Assembly (NCBI GenBank): GCA_027596195.1
Contig: JADGJG010000767.1
Location: 1-12,749 of the forward strand
DNA from: Podochytrium sp. JEL0797
Lineage: Eukaryota; Chytridiomycota; Chytridiomycetes; Chytridiales; Chytriomycetaceae
Direction of reading: 5' to 3'
Length of the DNA: 12,749 nt
Shown here: positions 1 to 8,326 of the stretch, piece after piece
Layout: the number at the start of each line of letters is the position of its first letter
How positions within the stretch are numbered: the stretch's first letter is position 1
Notes under the pieces: generated by a model
What the model saw: only the letters and a program-made list of their open reading frames with translations
What the model was told of the DNA's origin: nothing
Databases searched by the model: none
Program-made: the position numbers and the translations under genes

Positions 1-936
1 AGCGGTCGAGAGTACTGTCCCCGAGACGCATTCTACTGCGTTCAAGTCCAGTCTTGTGAATCGCGCTGACCAAGTCGCCGTTGGGCCCGCATTGTCTGCG
101 CATTCTTTGCGAGCGGTCGAAACTACTGTCACCGAGACGCATTCAACTGCGTCCAAGTCTGGTCTTGAGAATCTTGCTGCACAAGTCGCCGTTATGCCCG
201 CATTGCCAGTTCAACCTTTGCGAGCGGTCGAGAGTACTGTCCCCGAGACGCATTCTACTGCGTTCAAGTCCAGTCTTGTGAATCGCGCTGACCAAGTCGC
301 CGTTGGGCCCGCATTGTCTGCGCATTCTTTGCGAGCGGTCGAAACTACTGTCACCGAGACGCATTCAACTGCGTCCAAGTCTGGTCTTGAGAATCTTGCT
401 GCACAAGTCGCCGTTATGCCCGCATTGCCAGTTCAACCTTTGCGAGCGGTCGAGAGTACTGTCCCCGAGACGCATTCTACTGCGTTCAAGTCCAGTCTTG
501 TGAATCGCGCTGACCAAGTCGCCGTTGGGCCCGCATTGTCTGCTCATTCTTTGCGAGCGGTCGAAACTACTGTCACCGAGACGCATTCGACGGCGTCCAA
601 CTCTGGTCTGGTGAAACTCGCTGCACAAGTCGCCGTTATGCCCGCATTGCCAGTTCAACCTTTGCGCGCGGTCGAGAGTACTGTTACCGAGAAGGCGTCA
701 GCTTCACCCAAGTCTGGCCGTCTGGAGCTTGCTGACCAAGTCGCCGTTGGGACCGCATCGCCTGATAATTCTTTGCGAGCAGTGGAGAAAACTGCCGCCG
801 AGACATCGTCAGCTTCATCCACTTCTGGTCTTCTTGCTGAGCAAGCCGCCGTTGGGGTTGCATCGTTTGATAATTCTTTGCGAGCGGTCGAGAATACTTT
901 CACCGAGACATCGTTGACTTCATCCACGTCTAGTCG
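1..936 (+). repeat. 111-bp tandem repeat array with 222-bp higher-order period
   Basis: Eight consecutive units start at 1, 112, 223, 334, 445, 556, 667 and 778, and a ninth partial unit starts at 883. All are 111 bp except the eighth (105 bp, two codons lost). Odd and even units differ (the odd type has VPETHSTAF, the even type VTETHSTAS), so the first five units form an A-B-A-B-A pattern. Positions 1-222 and 223-444 appear identical by eye, and 445-555 differs from the first unit by one base (T at 543). Units from 556 onward diverge progressively. The whole array stays in one reading frame. Confidence 0.95.
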
Positions 937-1336
937 TGGGATTGGGACGGTTTCCACCATCGATTCCAACAACCTCACAGCCGAATCAATCAAGTCAAGC
1001 TCGTCAAACTCTCTAACACCGCACTCTACCGACTCAAGTCTCAGATCAGATTCATCTTCATCCACCTTGGTTTCGTCATCGTCTCTGGAATCGGCTGTCA
1101 ACACAATGCACAGCTCATCTACCATCACAACGCAATCTCGGATCACAATCACGCAATCCACATCATTAACGATCGGCAATGAGACAGTGGAGTATGCTTC
1201 CCCGAAAAGGGTCGTGTTTTGCCAGCGAAAGTCGTCGTTGTCGAATTTGGCCAAATATCATCAAGATCAGGCGACTCGGACTTGGGAATCGTTGGCCTCT
1301 CAATTAACGCAGCCACGTCTTTCAGAAAAACTTTAA
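2..1336 (+). CDS. Tandem-repeat, Ser/Thr-rich hypothetical protein (5' end outside window)
   Basis: I do not recognise this protein. The frame is open from the first full codon of the window (position 2) to TAA at 1334-1336, at least 444 codons, so the start lies upstream; the first in-window start-like codon (GTG at 56) is inside a repeat and is not a real start. Up to about position 936 it is built of 37-residue repeats containing the recurrent pieces ETHSTA, QVAV and LRAVE. About 130 residues follow that are very rich in Ser and Thr, then a basic tail containing KRVVFCQRKSS. I see no membrane segment, GPI-type hydrophobic end or catalytic motif in the visible part. An AATAAA lies 30 bp past the stop. 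The antisense strand is also largely open, but in several frames broken by stops, and the plus frame avoids A in third positions as the neighbouring genes do. A Ser/Thr-rich repeat protein of this sort could be a surface or secreted protein, but no signal peptide is visible, so that is only a guess. Confidence 0.6.
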   Translation, partial: AVESTVPETHSTAFKSSLVNRADQVAVGPALSAHSLRAVETTVTETHSTASKSGLENLAAQVAVMPALPVQPLRAVESTVPETHSTAFKSSLVNRADQVAVGPALSAHSLRAVETTVTETHSTASKSGLENLAAQVAVMPALPVQPLRAVESTVPETHSTAFKSSLVNRADQVAVGPALSAHSLRAVETTVTETHSTASNSGLVKLAAQVAVMPALPVQPLRAVESTVTEKASASPKSGRLELADQVAVGTASPDNSLRAVEKTAAETSSASSTSGLLAEQAAVGVASFDNSLRAVENTFTETSLTSSTSSRGIGTVSTIDSNNLTAESIKSSSSNSLTPHSTDSSLRSDSSSSTLVSSSSLESAVNTMHSSSTITTQSRITITQSTSLTIGNETVEYASPKRVVFCQRKSSLSNLAKYHQDQATRTWESLASQLTQPRLSEKL

Positions 1337-1365
1337 CTCTTCGTATCTTTATATTTTCAATTTTG

Positions 1366-1371
1366 AATAAA
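1366..1371 (+). promoter_or_regulatory. AATAAA polyadenylation signal of the repeat gene
   Basis: Canonical hexamer 30 bp after the TAA of the repeat-protein gene and about 105 bp before the tyrosinase start. The remaining spacer to 1475 is T-rich and must also hold the tyrosinase promoter; I see no clear TATA element. Confidence 0.6.
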
Positions 1372-1475
1372 ATCGCCTGGAGGGCGGCGGGATTTTTTGA
1401 CTCAGTTTTTGACAGGTGCTTTTTTTTGCGCACTGGCCCTTTGACAGCTGACAGAACTGTCCCCGAAATCCCAGC

Positions 1476-4400
1476 ATGTCCCGAACGATTCTTATGCTTC
1501 TGCTGCTCCAAATCACGGTTCTCGGCACTGTCGGCCGTGTGATACCTGACGCGACGAATCCCAGTCTCTGTTGGCAAGCCGATGGACTCAACAGGTCGAT
1601 CAAACTACGCACATGCAACGAGACCTATTCACTACAAATGTGGACATTGATCCGTGTCACGCGTGTTGATCGCGTTCTGGATGGAACGGAGGCGTTCAAT
1701 TTGATTTCGAATGACGGAGGTTGCGTGGACGTCAGTGCGGGGGCCGTCAAGGTGATTATACGACAATATCCCGACATTTTGAGATATAATACATTCTGAT
1801 CCTGGCTATATGCTTTGATTTATAGGTTGTTTCGTGCGTAAAGCATTCCCAAAATCAGGCGTTTGATCTCAAACACGGCGTTGTCGAATCGATCGAGTTT
1901 GGAAACTGTTTGGCTGGATCAGAACGCGACGATTCTCTTGTGCAACAAATGTACGTCTCCATATCTCTTTCTCTGAAGGAAGCTGTTTGTTGTGGTAATC
2001 TTCGAGTTCAGCCCGTGTCCGCCGAGGCCGCACCTAATTGTCAGGAGAACGGCCACTTCCCAAACAACTGGAAATATTACTTCATCGGGAGGAAATTGCT
2101 GGACGTCGCAGGGAGTGAATGGAATTGTTCAAAACATACCGTGCGGATCCTCCTTTAAAAATCAAACATTTGTCGTTTCGCCGTTTGGAACCACGGGCAG
2201 CATTATTATCCAATCAGCGAATATGGCACTGTGTTTAGATAGTTCTCATACTCAAGTTCAAGTGAGGATTGATTTGCTTTCTTGTTGCCTGCGGGATCGT
2301 CGTTTAATCCTTATCTTCAGATGCGGACGTGTGAATCCAACCCTAGTGTGACAAAAAACCAACTCTTCAATCTCGGATCATCAATAGCAAACGGAACAAT
2401 TCAGAGCGCAAAATCTGGAATGTGCTTGGACATGGAGACCGCGTCTTTCACTTCTCCGCCCATCTTGACTCAATGGTGCGATATTTCTTTCCTTAAATGT
2501 TGAATGGCCCTAACCTATGCATTACAGGTTCTGCAATAATCACCAAACTGAGATATTTACCCTGCCGTTGGGCTCAACCAACTCGTCCCTTCCAACGGCC
2601 ACCGCCTCCATACAGGCAAGCGCCACAGAATCTGCTTCTGCCACCCAAACTCCTGCCATGCCCAGCAACGCCACTCTCATCCAAGCAAGCACGTACTCTA
2701 CTCCGAGTGGATATTTGTGCTGGCAAGTCAATTCGGATGGAGCCATCATTGCCGAATTGTGCGACGAGACAAATCCGCTTCAATGGTGGACGAGGTCATT
2801 TGCTCAACTTGTGTACACGGATGCGAGCGGAAATACGCATTGCGCTGGAGTGTCTGATCGCAATAATGGAACACAACTGAAGGTACATTTTTGGTGTACA
2901 TTTGCGCGCGGAAAGGTTTCTTATCGAATTTTGTTGGTATCAGATATCCAATTGCGGTACTCTCGCGAGTCAGTCCATGATTTTCAGTCTGGACGGTACA
3001 ATCCGAATGGCCAGCTCATACCTCTGCTTGGGGTTGAACATCAACAATCCGATCCAAGGCGTTATTGATCAAGAGTAAGGCGGAATAAGCATTCAAACGA
3101 GTTGCTCATTGTCGCGATTCTTGCTTAGAACCTGTCAGCCCAACGTCACGGGGTTCTATCAATTCTTTATTGCGACCCAGGAAGAAGTCTTTTTCCCCAC
3201 ACCCGACAACTCCACGTGCAGTTCATATACGTATCGCAAGGAGTGGAGGGACTTGTCGTTCAAAGAGAGAAAGGCTTACATCAAGGCGGTCAACGGAGTT
3301 CGCTCATTGCCATCCACTGCCGGTCGAAGGAGCTATTTTGATGATTTAGTATCCGTTCATGCGAGTGTCATTGACTACGTTCATCAAAATGTATGTGCGT
3401 TTTTCCACATGTCGATCCGTTTCTAAACATCAAGGGAATCAAACATACAGCCCAGTTTCTGGCCATGGCATCGCCACTATATCCACCTCTTTGAACAAGC
3501 GCTCATCAAAGTGGATCCGACTGTTTTGTTGCCGTATTGGGATTGGGGGTTTGACGGAGATGCCCCATTGGCCAACAAGGACGTGTTTGGTCCGACTTCG
3601 CTGCAATTTGGGACACGAGGGAACCCAAACTCGCCTTATCCAACGTGTCTTGCAGACGGATTCGCCAATCATTGGGTGTCTGACGAAGGACAATGCTCGT
3701 CGCGAAACTACACTCTCGACGTGATTATTTACGACGATTCGGCCATGTATCCCAACGTGCTGACGTCGCCGGATTACGCCACATTCACGAAAGCAGTCGA
3801 AGCGGCTCACAATGTGGTTCATTATTACATTGGTGGGACGCAAGGGGATTTGTATTTTATTGATCTGTCGACCAACGACCCGTTATTTTTTGTCCACCAT
3901 GCCAACGTCGGTACGTATCCTTTTATTTTTGGCATATCAGTCGACTAGCCTAACAATCACGCTTATAGACCGATACTGGCACCTCTGGCAGTACCACCAC
4001 AGCAGCATCAAGGGCCAATACACCGGAACCATCAACTTGCCACCCGGATCCAACACTCAAGTGACTCTTCAGTCGACCGATTTGATGGTGGGATGGAACC
4101 TCCCCGTTCAAACTGCCCTCTTCTCAGACCAAGGCAACGGCTATTGCACAAAGTATCTGCCCTACTCCCAATCAACCATGTCCATCTCCGTGTCGGACGA
4201 ACGACCTCCCAAACCCCCACGGAGTGAAACGCGAAAGCGACAGCACGAGAGATCCCTTGTCCAAGTGGGGGATGTGCCTCCGATCCCGGACACGTGGGAA
4301 ATGACGAGTTCGGTGGCCACTGGGTACGAGTTTGAGAGCAACGACGTCATGTCGAATATGCACGATTCAATGTTCAAACGGATTAGGGAGGGAGAAATGG

Positions 4401-4546
4401 AGCTGGCGCGACTCAAGGCCGCGTTTCATCTCGACATGTCCAATTTTCTGCAGTTGGATGCAAACTTGACGCGTATGGGCGCGAATTTCATGGTTTTGTC
4501 AAAATACAAAGCAAACGCCGCTAATGTAGCGTCCTTGTTAAAATAA
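1476..4546 (+). CDS. Secreted tyrosinase with N-terminal ricin-B-type beta-trefoil repeats
   Basis: Nine exons: 1476-1751, 1826-1950, 2012-2261, 2321-2475, 2528-2882, 2944-3074, 3129-3390, 3451-3910, 3969-4546. Every junction is GT...AG, phases match, and the product is 863 aa. Exon 3 could instead begin at 2045 (same frame, 11 residues shorter). Residues 1-20 are a signal peptide (MLLLLQ core). About residues 28-445 hold nine lectin-like repeats with Cys pairs and QxW/QxF-type ends (LQMW, NQAF, NQTF, NQLF), consistent with three beta-trefoils; a Ser/Thr/Ala-rich linker (about 284-325) separates the second and third. The tyrosinase domain follows: CuA ligands H508, H516, H525 (FWPWHRHY) and CuB H638, H642 and H667/H668 (HNVVH, then DPLFFVHHANVDRYW). 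The family oxidises phenols to o-quinones, leading to melanin or protein cross-linking. The trefoils suggest glycan targeting (inference). No ricin catalytic A chain is present. The tail after about 745 is basic (RKRQHER) and may be a C-terminal extension removed on maturation. Confidence 0.93.
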
Positions 4547-4547
4547 A
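4542..4547 (+). promoter_or_regulatory. AATAAA overlapping the tyrosinase stop codon
   Basis: The stop TAA (4544-4546) lies inside AATAAA at 4542-4547. The next start codon is only 83 bp beyond the stop, so cleavage just after this hexamer would fit the limited space. Confidence 0.5.
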
Positions 4548-4629
4548 TGTGCTGTCATGATGTGGTCTGTCGGTTGAGAATTGGAAATCATCCTTCGTGC
4601 CAAGCACCCCCAAAAAAACATTCCCAAAA

Positions 4630-7472
4630 ATGTCCCAGTCCGCGCGTCTCGAAGCTCTCCAGGACAACGTCCAGCGACCCGGCCGCAACATCGAATGGCC
4701 CACCATCGGCGACCGCCGCATGTTCCCATCGGAGGTTTTTGGTCTCGACGTGTTTGACCGCAAGGAGATGGCTGCGAGTCTTCCAAAGCCGGTTTACCAG
4801 CGCTTCAACCACCAGGTCCAGGTGAGCATCTTCCTCCTGCTCTGTATGCTCGTTTTCTCCGAACCGGAACGCCACGTGGATGACATGTGGGAGATTGTCG
4901 CGTTTGCGAAAACGTGTGGGGGTGACATTCGCGTGGATCGTCCAAGAAAGCCCCGACCTTCCCCAGCGAAGCCAAGGGACTCGTTTCTCTGTCCCGGATT
5001 GTTTCTGGATGAACTCTCCGCTGTGCTCCGCCCATCCCCCGGCTTCGGGTTTCGTTTTCTGACAAGTTAATTTCGTTTCCTTCAGGGTCGCCAACAACTC
5101 GACCGCCAAACCGCAGATGCCGTTGCTCATGCTGCCCGCATCTGGGCCATGGAAAAGTAGTGTTTTTCGATCGCCCAGGCTTTTCCGAAAACACTTTCGT
5201 TTGACCCGTTTTTAATTAGGGGAGCCACGCATTTCACCCACTGGTTCCAGCCCCAGACTGGTACTACTGCGGAGAAACACGACTCTTTTCTCACGTTGAA
5301 ATCCCAAATCGTGGGTGGTCAAGAGGAGGTGCGTTCATTTCGATCGCTTTGAGTTGAGGCTTGCTCGGATGACTCATCACCATTGAACCCTACACTGCAG
5401 ATTTTCGCCATCGATGCGTTCTCCGGAGGCCAGCTCCTCCAAGCCGAGCCCGACGCGTCTTCCTTCCCCAACGGAGGAATCAGAAGCACCTTTGAAGCTC
5501 GTGGATACACCATCTGGGACACAGTCAGTCCCATGTTCCTCCGTCGTGGCCCCCACGGGACTTCCGTGTTGTATATCCCATCTGTTTTCATCTCGTACAA
5601 CGGAGAGGCCCTTGATGAGAAGACGATTCTCCTTCGTTCGAGTGAGATCCTTTCCACGGCCTGTGTCAAGCTTTTGCAGACTCTGGGTGACACGGATACA
5701 AAGCGCGTGACGACCACTCTTGGGTGCGAGCAAGAGTTTTTCTTGATTGACCGTGCGTTGTACAACTTGCGTCCGGACTTGAAGATCACGGGACGCACGT
5801 TGATTGGGGTCCCACCACCCAAAGGACAACAACTCGAGGTATGTAGTATATTCTTTCTTTGAGTTTCAATCAGTGCTAATGATTTTGTCTATTCTCAGGA
5901 CCACTACTTTGGAGCGATCCCCTCGCGTGTTCTGGCCTGTATCGCCGAAACCGAGTACGAGCTTGCTCGCATTGGAGTCCCCATCAAGACCAGACACAAC
6001 GAAGTGGCCCCCAACCAGTTTGAAGTCGCTCCCATTTTTGAGGAGGCTTCCATCGCCGTCGACCACAACCTCGCCACGATGGAGATTCTGCACCAGGTGG
6101 CCCATCGTCACAAGCTCAAGGTCCTTTACCACGAGAAGCCCTTCAAGGGAGTCAACGGCTCCGGAAAGCACGCCAACTGGTCGATGCAAACCGACTCTGG
6201 GGACAACCTCTTGGACCCTTCAGCGACACCAGAGACCAACTACCGTTTCCTTTTGATCCTCGTTGCCATTCTCGATGCCGTCTACAATTATGGAGGACTT
6301 CTCCGTTCCTCAATCGCGTCGTCTTCCAACGAGCACCGTTTGGGAGCCAACGAGGCCCCACCCGCCATTGTCTCCGCTTTCCTTGGAGAACACCTTTCCG
6401 AGGTTCTCAACGCGATCGAAGAGAAGCGCACCGTTGCCGACTTTTCCCAGCCACACCTCGAAGGCGTGCGTATTGGAGGAACGGTGTTGGACTTGAAGAT
6501 TTCAACCATGCCCCCCATCGCGCGTGACTTGACGGACCGTAACCGCACGTCTCCGTTTGCGTTTACGGGGAACAAGTTTGAGTACCGTGCGGTTGGATCG
6601 AAGCAATCGCCGTCGTTCCCTGTTGTTTTGTTGAACGCGGCCGTCTCGAGATCGTTGACGTTGGTGAATGAGGCGCTTATTAAGGCCAAGGGGTCCAAGG
6701 CTGCGCCGTCGACGGAGGATATTCTTGGAGTGGTTCGTCAGTTTGCGATTTCGTCCAAGAAGATTCGTTTTGAACAGAATGGATATTCGGAGGATTGGTA
6801 TGCCCAAGCACGTTCCTCTTGTTTTTTTTTTGGCATGTTTCTGATTGAGGGTTTTTTTTTGTGGTGTGCAGGGTCAAGGAGGCGGAGAAGCGTGGTCTCC
6901 CCAACATCAAAAACTGCCCCGAAGCCTTCAAGCAGCTCTTGGTCCCGCACAACAAGGCGCTCTTGATTTCGCAAGGGATCCTCTCGGAGTCTGAACTCAC
7001 GTCTCGTTACCACATTCTCCTGGAGAAGTACTCCAAGGACTTGTTGATTGAGTCCAACACGTTGCGTTCGTTGATTGTGAACGGAGTTCTCCCCGCGTCA
7101 TTCACGTACCGCAAGGAGCTCGCGGACTCGGTCAATTCGCAAAAGAATGCGGGTGTGGATGCGACTCCCGAGAAGAAGATGCTCCAAAACTTGACCAAGG
7201 TGAGTCCCCATCATTATATTTTGAGGTTGAATCCAAACAAACAAAACTGATGTTTTTTTTGTAAGATCACGGTTGAATTGCAGGATGCCAGCGACAAGCT
7301 CGAGGCGCTCACGGCCAAGATTGAGGCCATGCACGAGGAAGCGCAGGCGATTGCTTGTGCGCAGGAGATTACGGTGGCGATGGACCTCGTGAGAGAAAAG
7401 TCGGATGCGCTCGAGAAGCAGGTGGCGGACAAGTACTGGCCATTCCCCAAGTACACGGAGTTGTTGTTCTGA
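4630..7472 (+). CDS. glnN: Glutamine synthetase type III (GSIII)
   Basis: Seven exons: 4630-4821, 5086-5156, 5220-5328, 5401-5838, 5899-6797, 6872-7199, 7284-7472, giving 741 aa, close to the usual 700-plus residues of GSIII. It catalyses ATP-dependent synthesis of glutamine from glutamate and ammonium; no targeting signal is visible, so it is probably cytosolic. Family marks: [13 protein letters not shown] (26-38), [21 protein letters not shown] region (91-111, typical of type III), [10 protein letters not shown] (catalytic Glu, 232-241), [13 protein letters not shown] (303-315), [12 protein letters not shown] (355-366, nucleotide-binding loop), [15 protein letters not shown] (411-425) and [18 protein letters not shown] (483-500). 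The C-terminus after about 680 is a charged helix typical of the family. Intron 1 (4822-5085) is 264 bp, over three times longer than the others; it stays open in frame for most of its length but is excluded because exon 2 resumes the conserved sequence. GSIII is best known from Bacteroides, cyanobacteria and some protists, whereas the usual fungal enzyme is type II. Confidence 0.95.
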
Positions 7473-7692
7473 GGAATGGGTTGTTGTTGATGTTGTTTTG
7501 TGTTTGTTGTTTTTTCTGGAGAAGACCCAAGCGGTTTTCGTTCCCAACTTTCTTTTCATTTTTTTTGCTGTGGTTTTGCTGGTGTTCGAGAAGCTTGTTC
7601 AAAAAATGTGATCGCAATTGTAATGCACTTGTTGCGGGGGTGATAAATCAATGGGGTGACGGCGAAGAAAAAACTTTTTCGAAACGGACGAG
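7473..7692. other. Intergenic spacer, GSIII 3' flank and HSBP1 promoter
   Basis: The stretch starts T/TG-rich (repeated TTG and T runs to about 7570), which fits a 3' UTR and termination zone. It then becomes mixed up to the HSBP1 start. I see no open frame of interest and no perfect alternating GAA/TTC heat-shock element; the closest is TTTTTCGAAAC near 7675-7685. Confidence 0.4.
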
Positions 7693-8069
7693 ATGGACTC
7701 AAAAGCACAACTCCCCGCACAGCCCGAAGTCAACTCGGAGGAGCTCAGCGCTTTTGTAGAGTCTCTCCTGGCGCAAATGGTTTGTTCCGTTTTGCCTTTC
7801 GTCCCTGCAAAGCTCATAAAATTGGTTTCGCAGCAAGCAAAGTTCAACAACATGTCCTCCGAGATTCTCGGAAAAAGTTTGTTCAGTCTCTGTTTTGGGC
7901 GAAATGGCGCAGATATGTTGACGCGTTTTCATTAGTGGACGAAATGGGAACGAGAATCCAGGAGCTCGAATCTTCATTGGAAGAGCTCGTCAAACAGGCG
8001 GACGTGGACGACACGGAAGCTTCCAACGCGTCCATCACGTCGTCTATTCAGCAACAGCAAAACCTCTAA
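7693..8069 (+). CDS. HSBP1: Heat shock factor-binding protein 1 (HSBP1)
   Basis: Three exons, 7693-7779, 7834-7876 and 7936-8069, give 87 aa; HSBP1 proteins are usually about 75-90 aa. The core matches the family: ELSAFVESLLAQM, then QAKFNNMSSEILGK, then MDEMGTRIQELESSLEEL, a continuous hydrophobic-heptad coiled coil at about residues 17-65, followed by an acidic and then Ser/Gln-rich tail. In animals and plants HSBP1 is a small coiled-coil oligomer that binds trimeric HSF1 and dampens the heat-shock response. Both donors are GTTTGT, and the second exon is only 43 bp; the family match across both junctions (Gln-Met|Gln and Lys-Met split codon) strongly supports them. The gene is convergent with the bZIP gene. 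HSBP1 is uncommon in well-studied yeasts and moulds, so it argues for an early-diverging lineage. Confidence 0.93.
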
Positions 8070-8112
8070 GACAATACCATAAAAGATTACTCATAAAGCA
8101 CGGCGAAAGAAA

Positions 8113-8118
8113 AATAAA
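8113..8118 (+). promoter_or_regulatory. AATAAA polyadenylation signal of HSBP1
   Basis: Hexamer 44 bp downstream of the HSBP1 stop codon. It lies just outside the tRNA-like sequence on the other strand; read on that strand, the same A-rich stretch gives a T5 run. Confidence 0.6.
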
Positions 8119-8121
8119 GGA

Positions 8122-8194
8122 CGTTTTTTTGGGAATATTGAACCCACGACCCTGTATTGCACTGCAACTGCATTTTCTACCATGAGGGGAAACG
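8122..8194 (-). pseudogene. Degenerate tRNA-like sequence (possible tRNA-Ala(UGC) relic)
   Basis: Read on the minus strand, this 73-nt stretch has tRNA length and landmarks. There is a GGTAG in the D-loop position, and a GTCGTGGGTTCAAT segment that matches the usual variable loop and T-loop (internal box B). Loop GTTGCAG is closed by a 4-bp stem ATGCA/TGCAA, placing anticodon UGC with U33 and A37. The outer ends pair for five bases (CGTTT with AAACG). Against a working gene: acceptor positions 6-7, most of the D-stem and most of the T-stem do not pair, and box A is poor. A T5 run follows the 3' end by about eight bases, as for a Pol III terminator. It is either a decayed tRNA or part of a tRNA-derived SINE; it is unlikely to be a functional tRNA. 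Confidence 0.4.
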
Positions 8195-8253
8195 CGAACT
8201 GAGGCGAATTTGATTCTTCAAGAATGGACGCAAAACCCAGCAACCACCGCGTT

Positions 8254-8310
8254 CACACACACACCCCACACACCCACAGACATACAACACACAAGACACA
8301 CAACACCAAC
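8254..8310. repeat. CA-rich low-complexity tract
   Basis: Irregular CACACA/CCACA repeats lie just past the bZIP stop codon. Read on the bZIP strand this is TG-rich and would fall in its 3' UTR. I see no AATAAA for the bZIP gene in 8195-8326. Confidence 0.7.
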
Positions 8311-8326
8311 AAATCCACCAATTTTG

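Noticed and set aside
1..936. CRISPR array or satellite DNA
   Set aside because: Units are contiguous without spacers, remain in one reading frame and sit inside a longer ORF in a eukaryotic context.
655..1254. 199-codon antisense ORF opposite the repeat gene
   Set aside because: The minus-strand openness follows from the repeat composition; frames change and stops occur between blocks, while the plus frame is open across the full region with a poly(A) signal after it.
1476..3074. Interpretation of the ricin-B-type repeats as a toxin gene
   Set aside because: Only lectin-type beta-trefoil repeats are present, no ribosome-inactivating A chain, and the chain continues into a tyrosinase.
5319..5832. 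Long antisense ORFs opposite GSIII exons (also 6288-6698, 7098-7559)
   Set aside because: They are shadows of a strongly conserved coding gene on the plus strand, with no recognisable protein content of their own.
7670..7692. Possible heat-shock element upstream of HSBP1
   Set aside because: TTC and GAA are adjacent rather than separated by two bases, and there is no third alternating unit.
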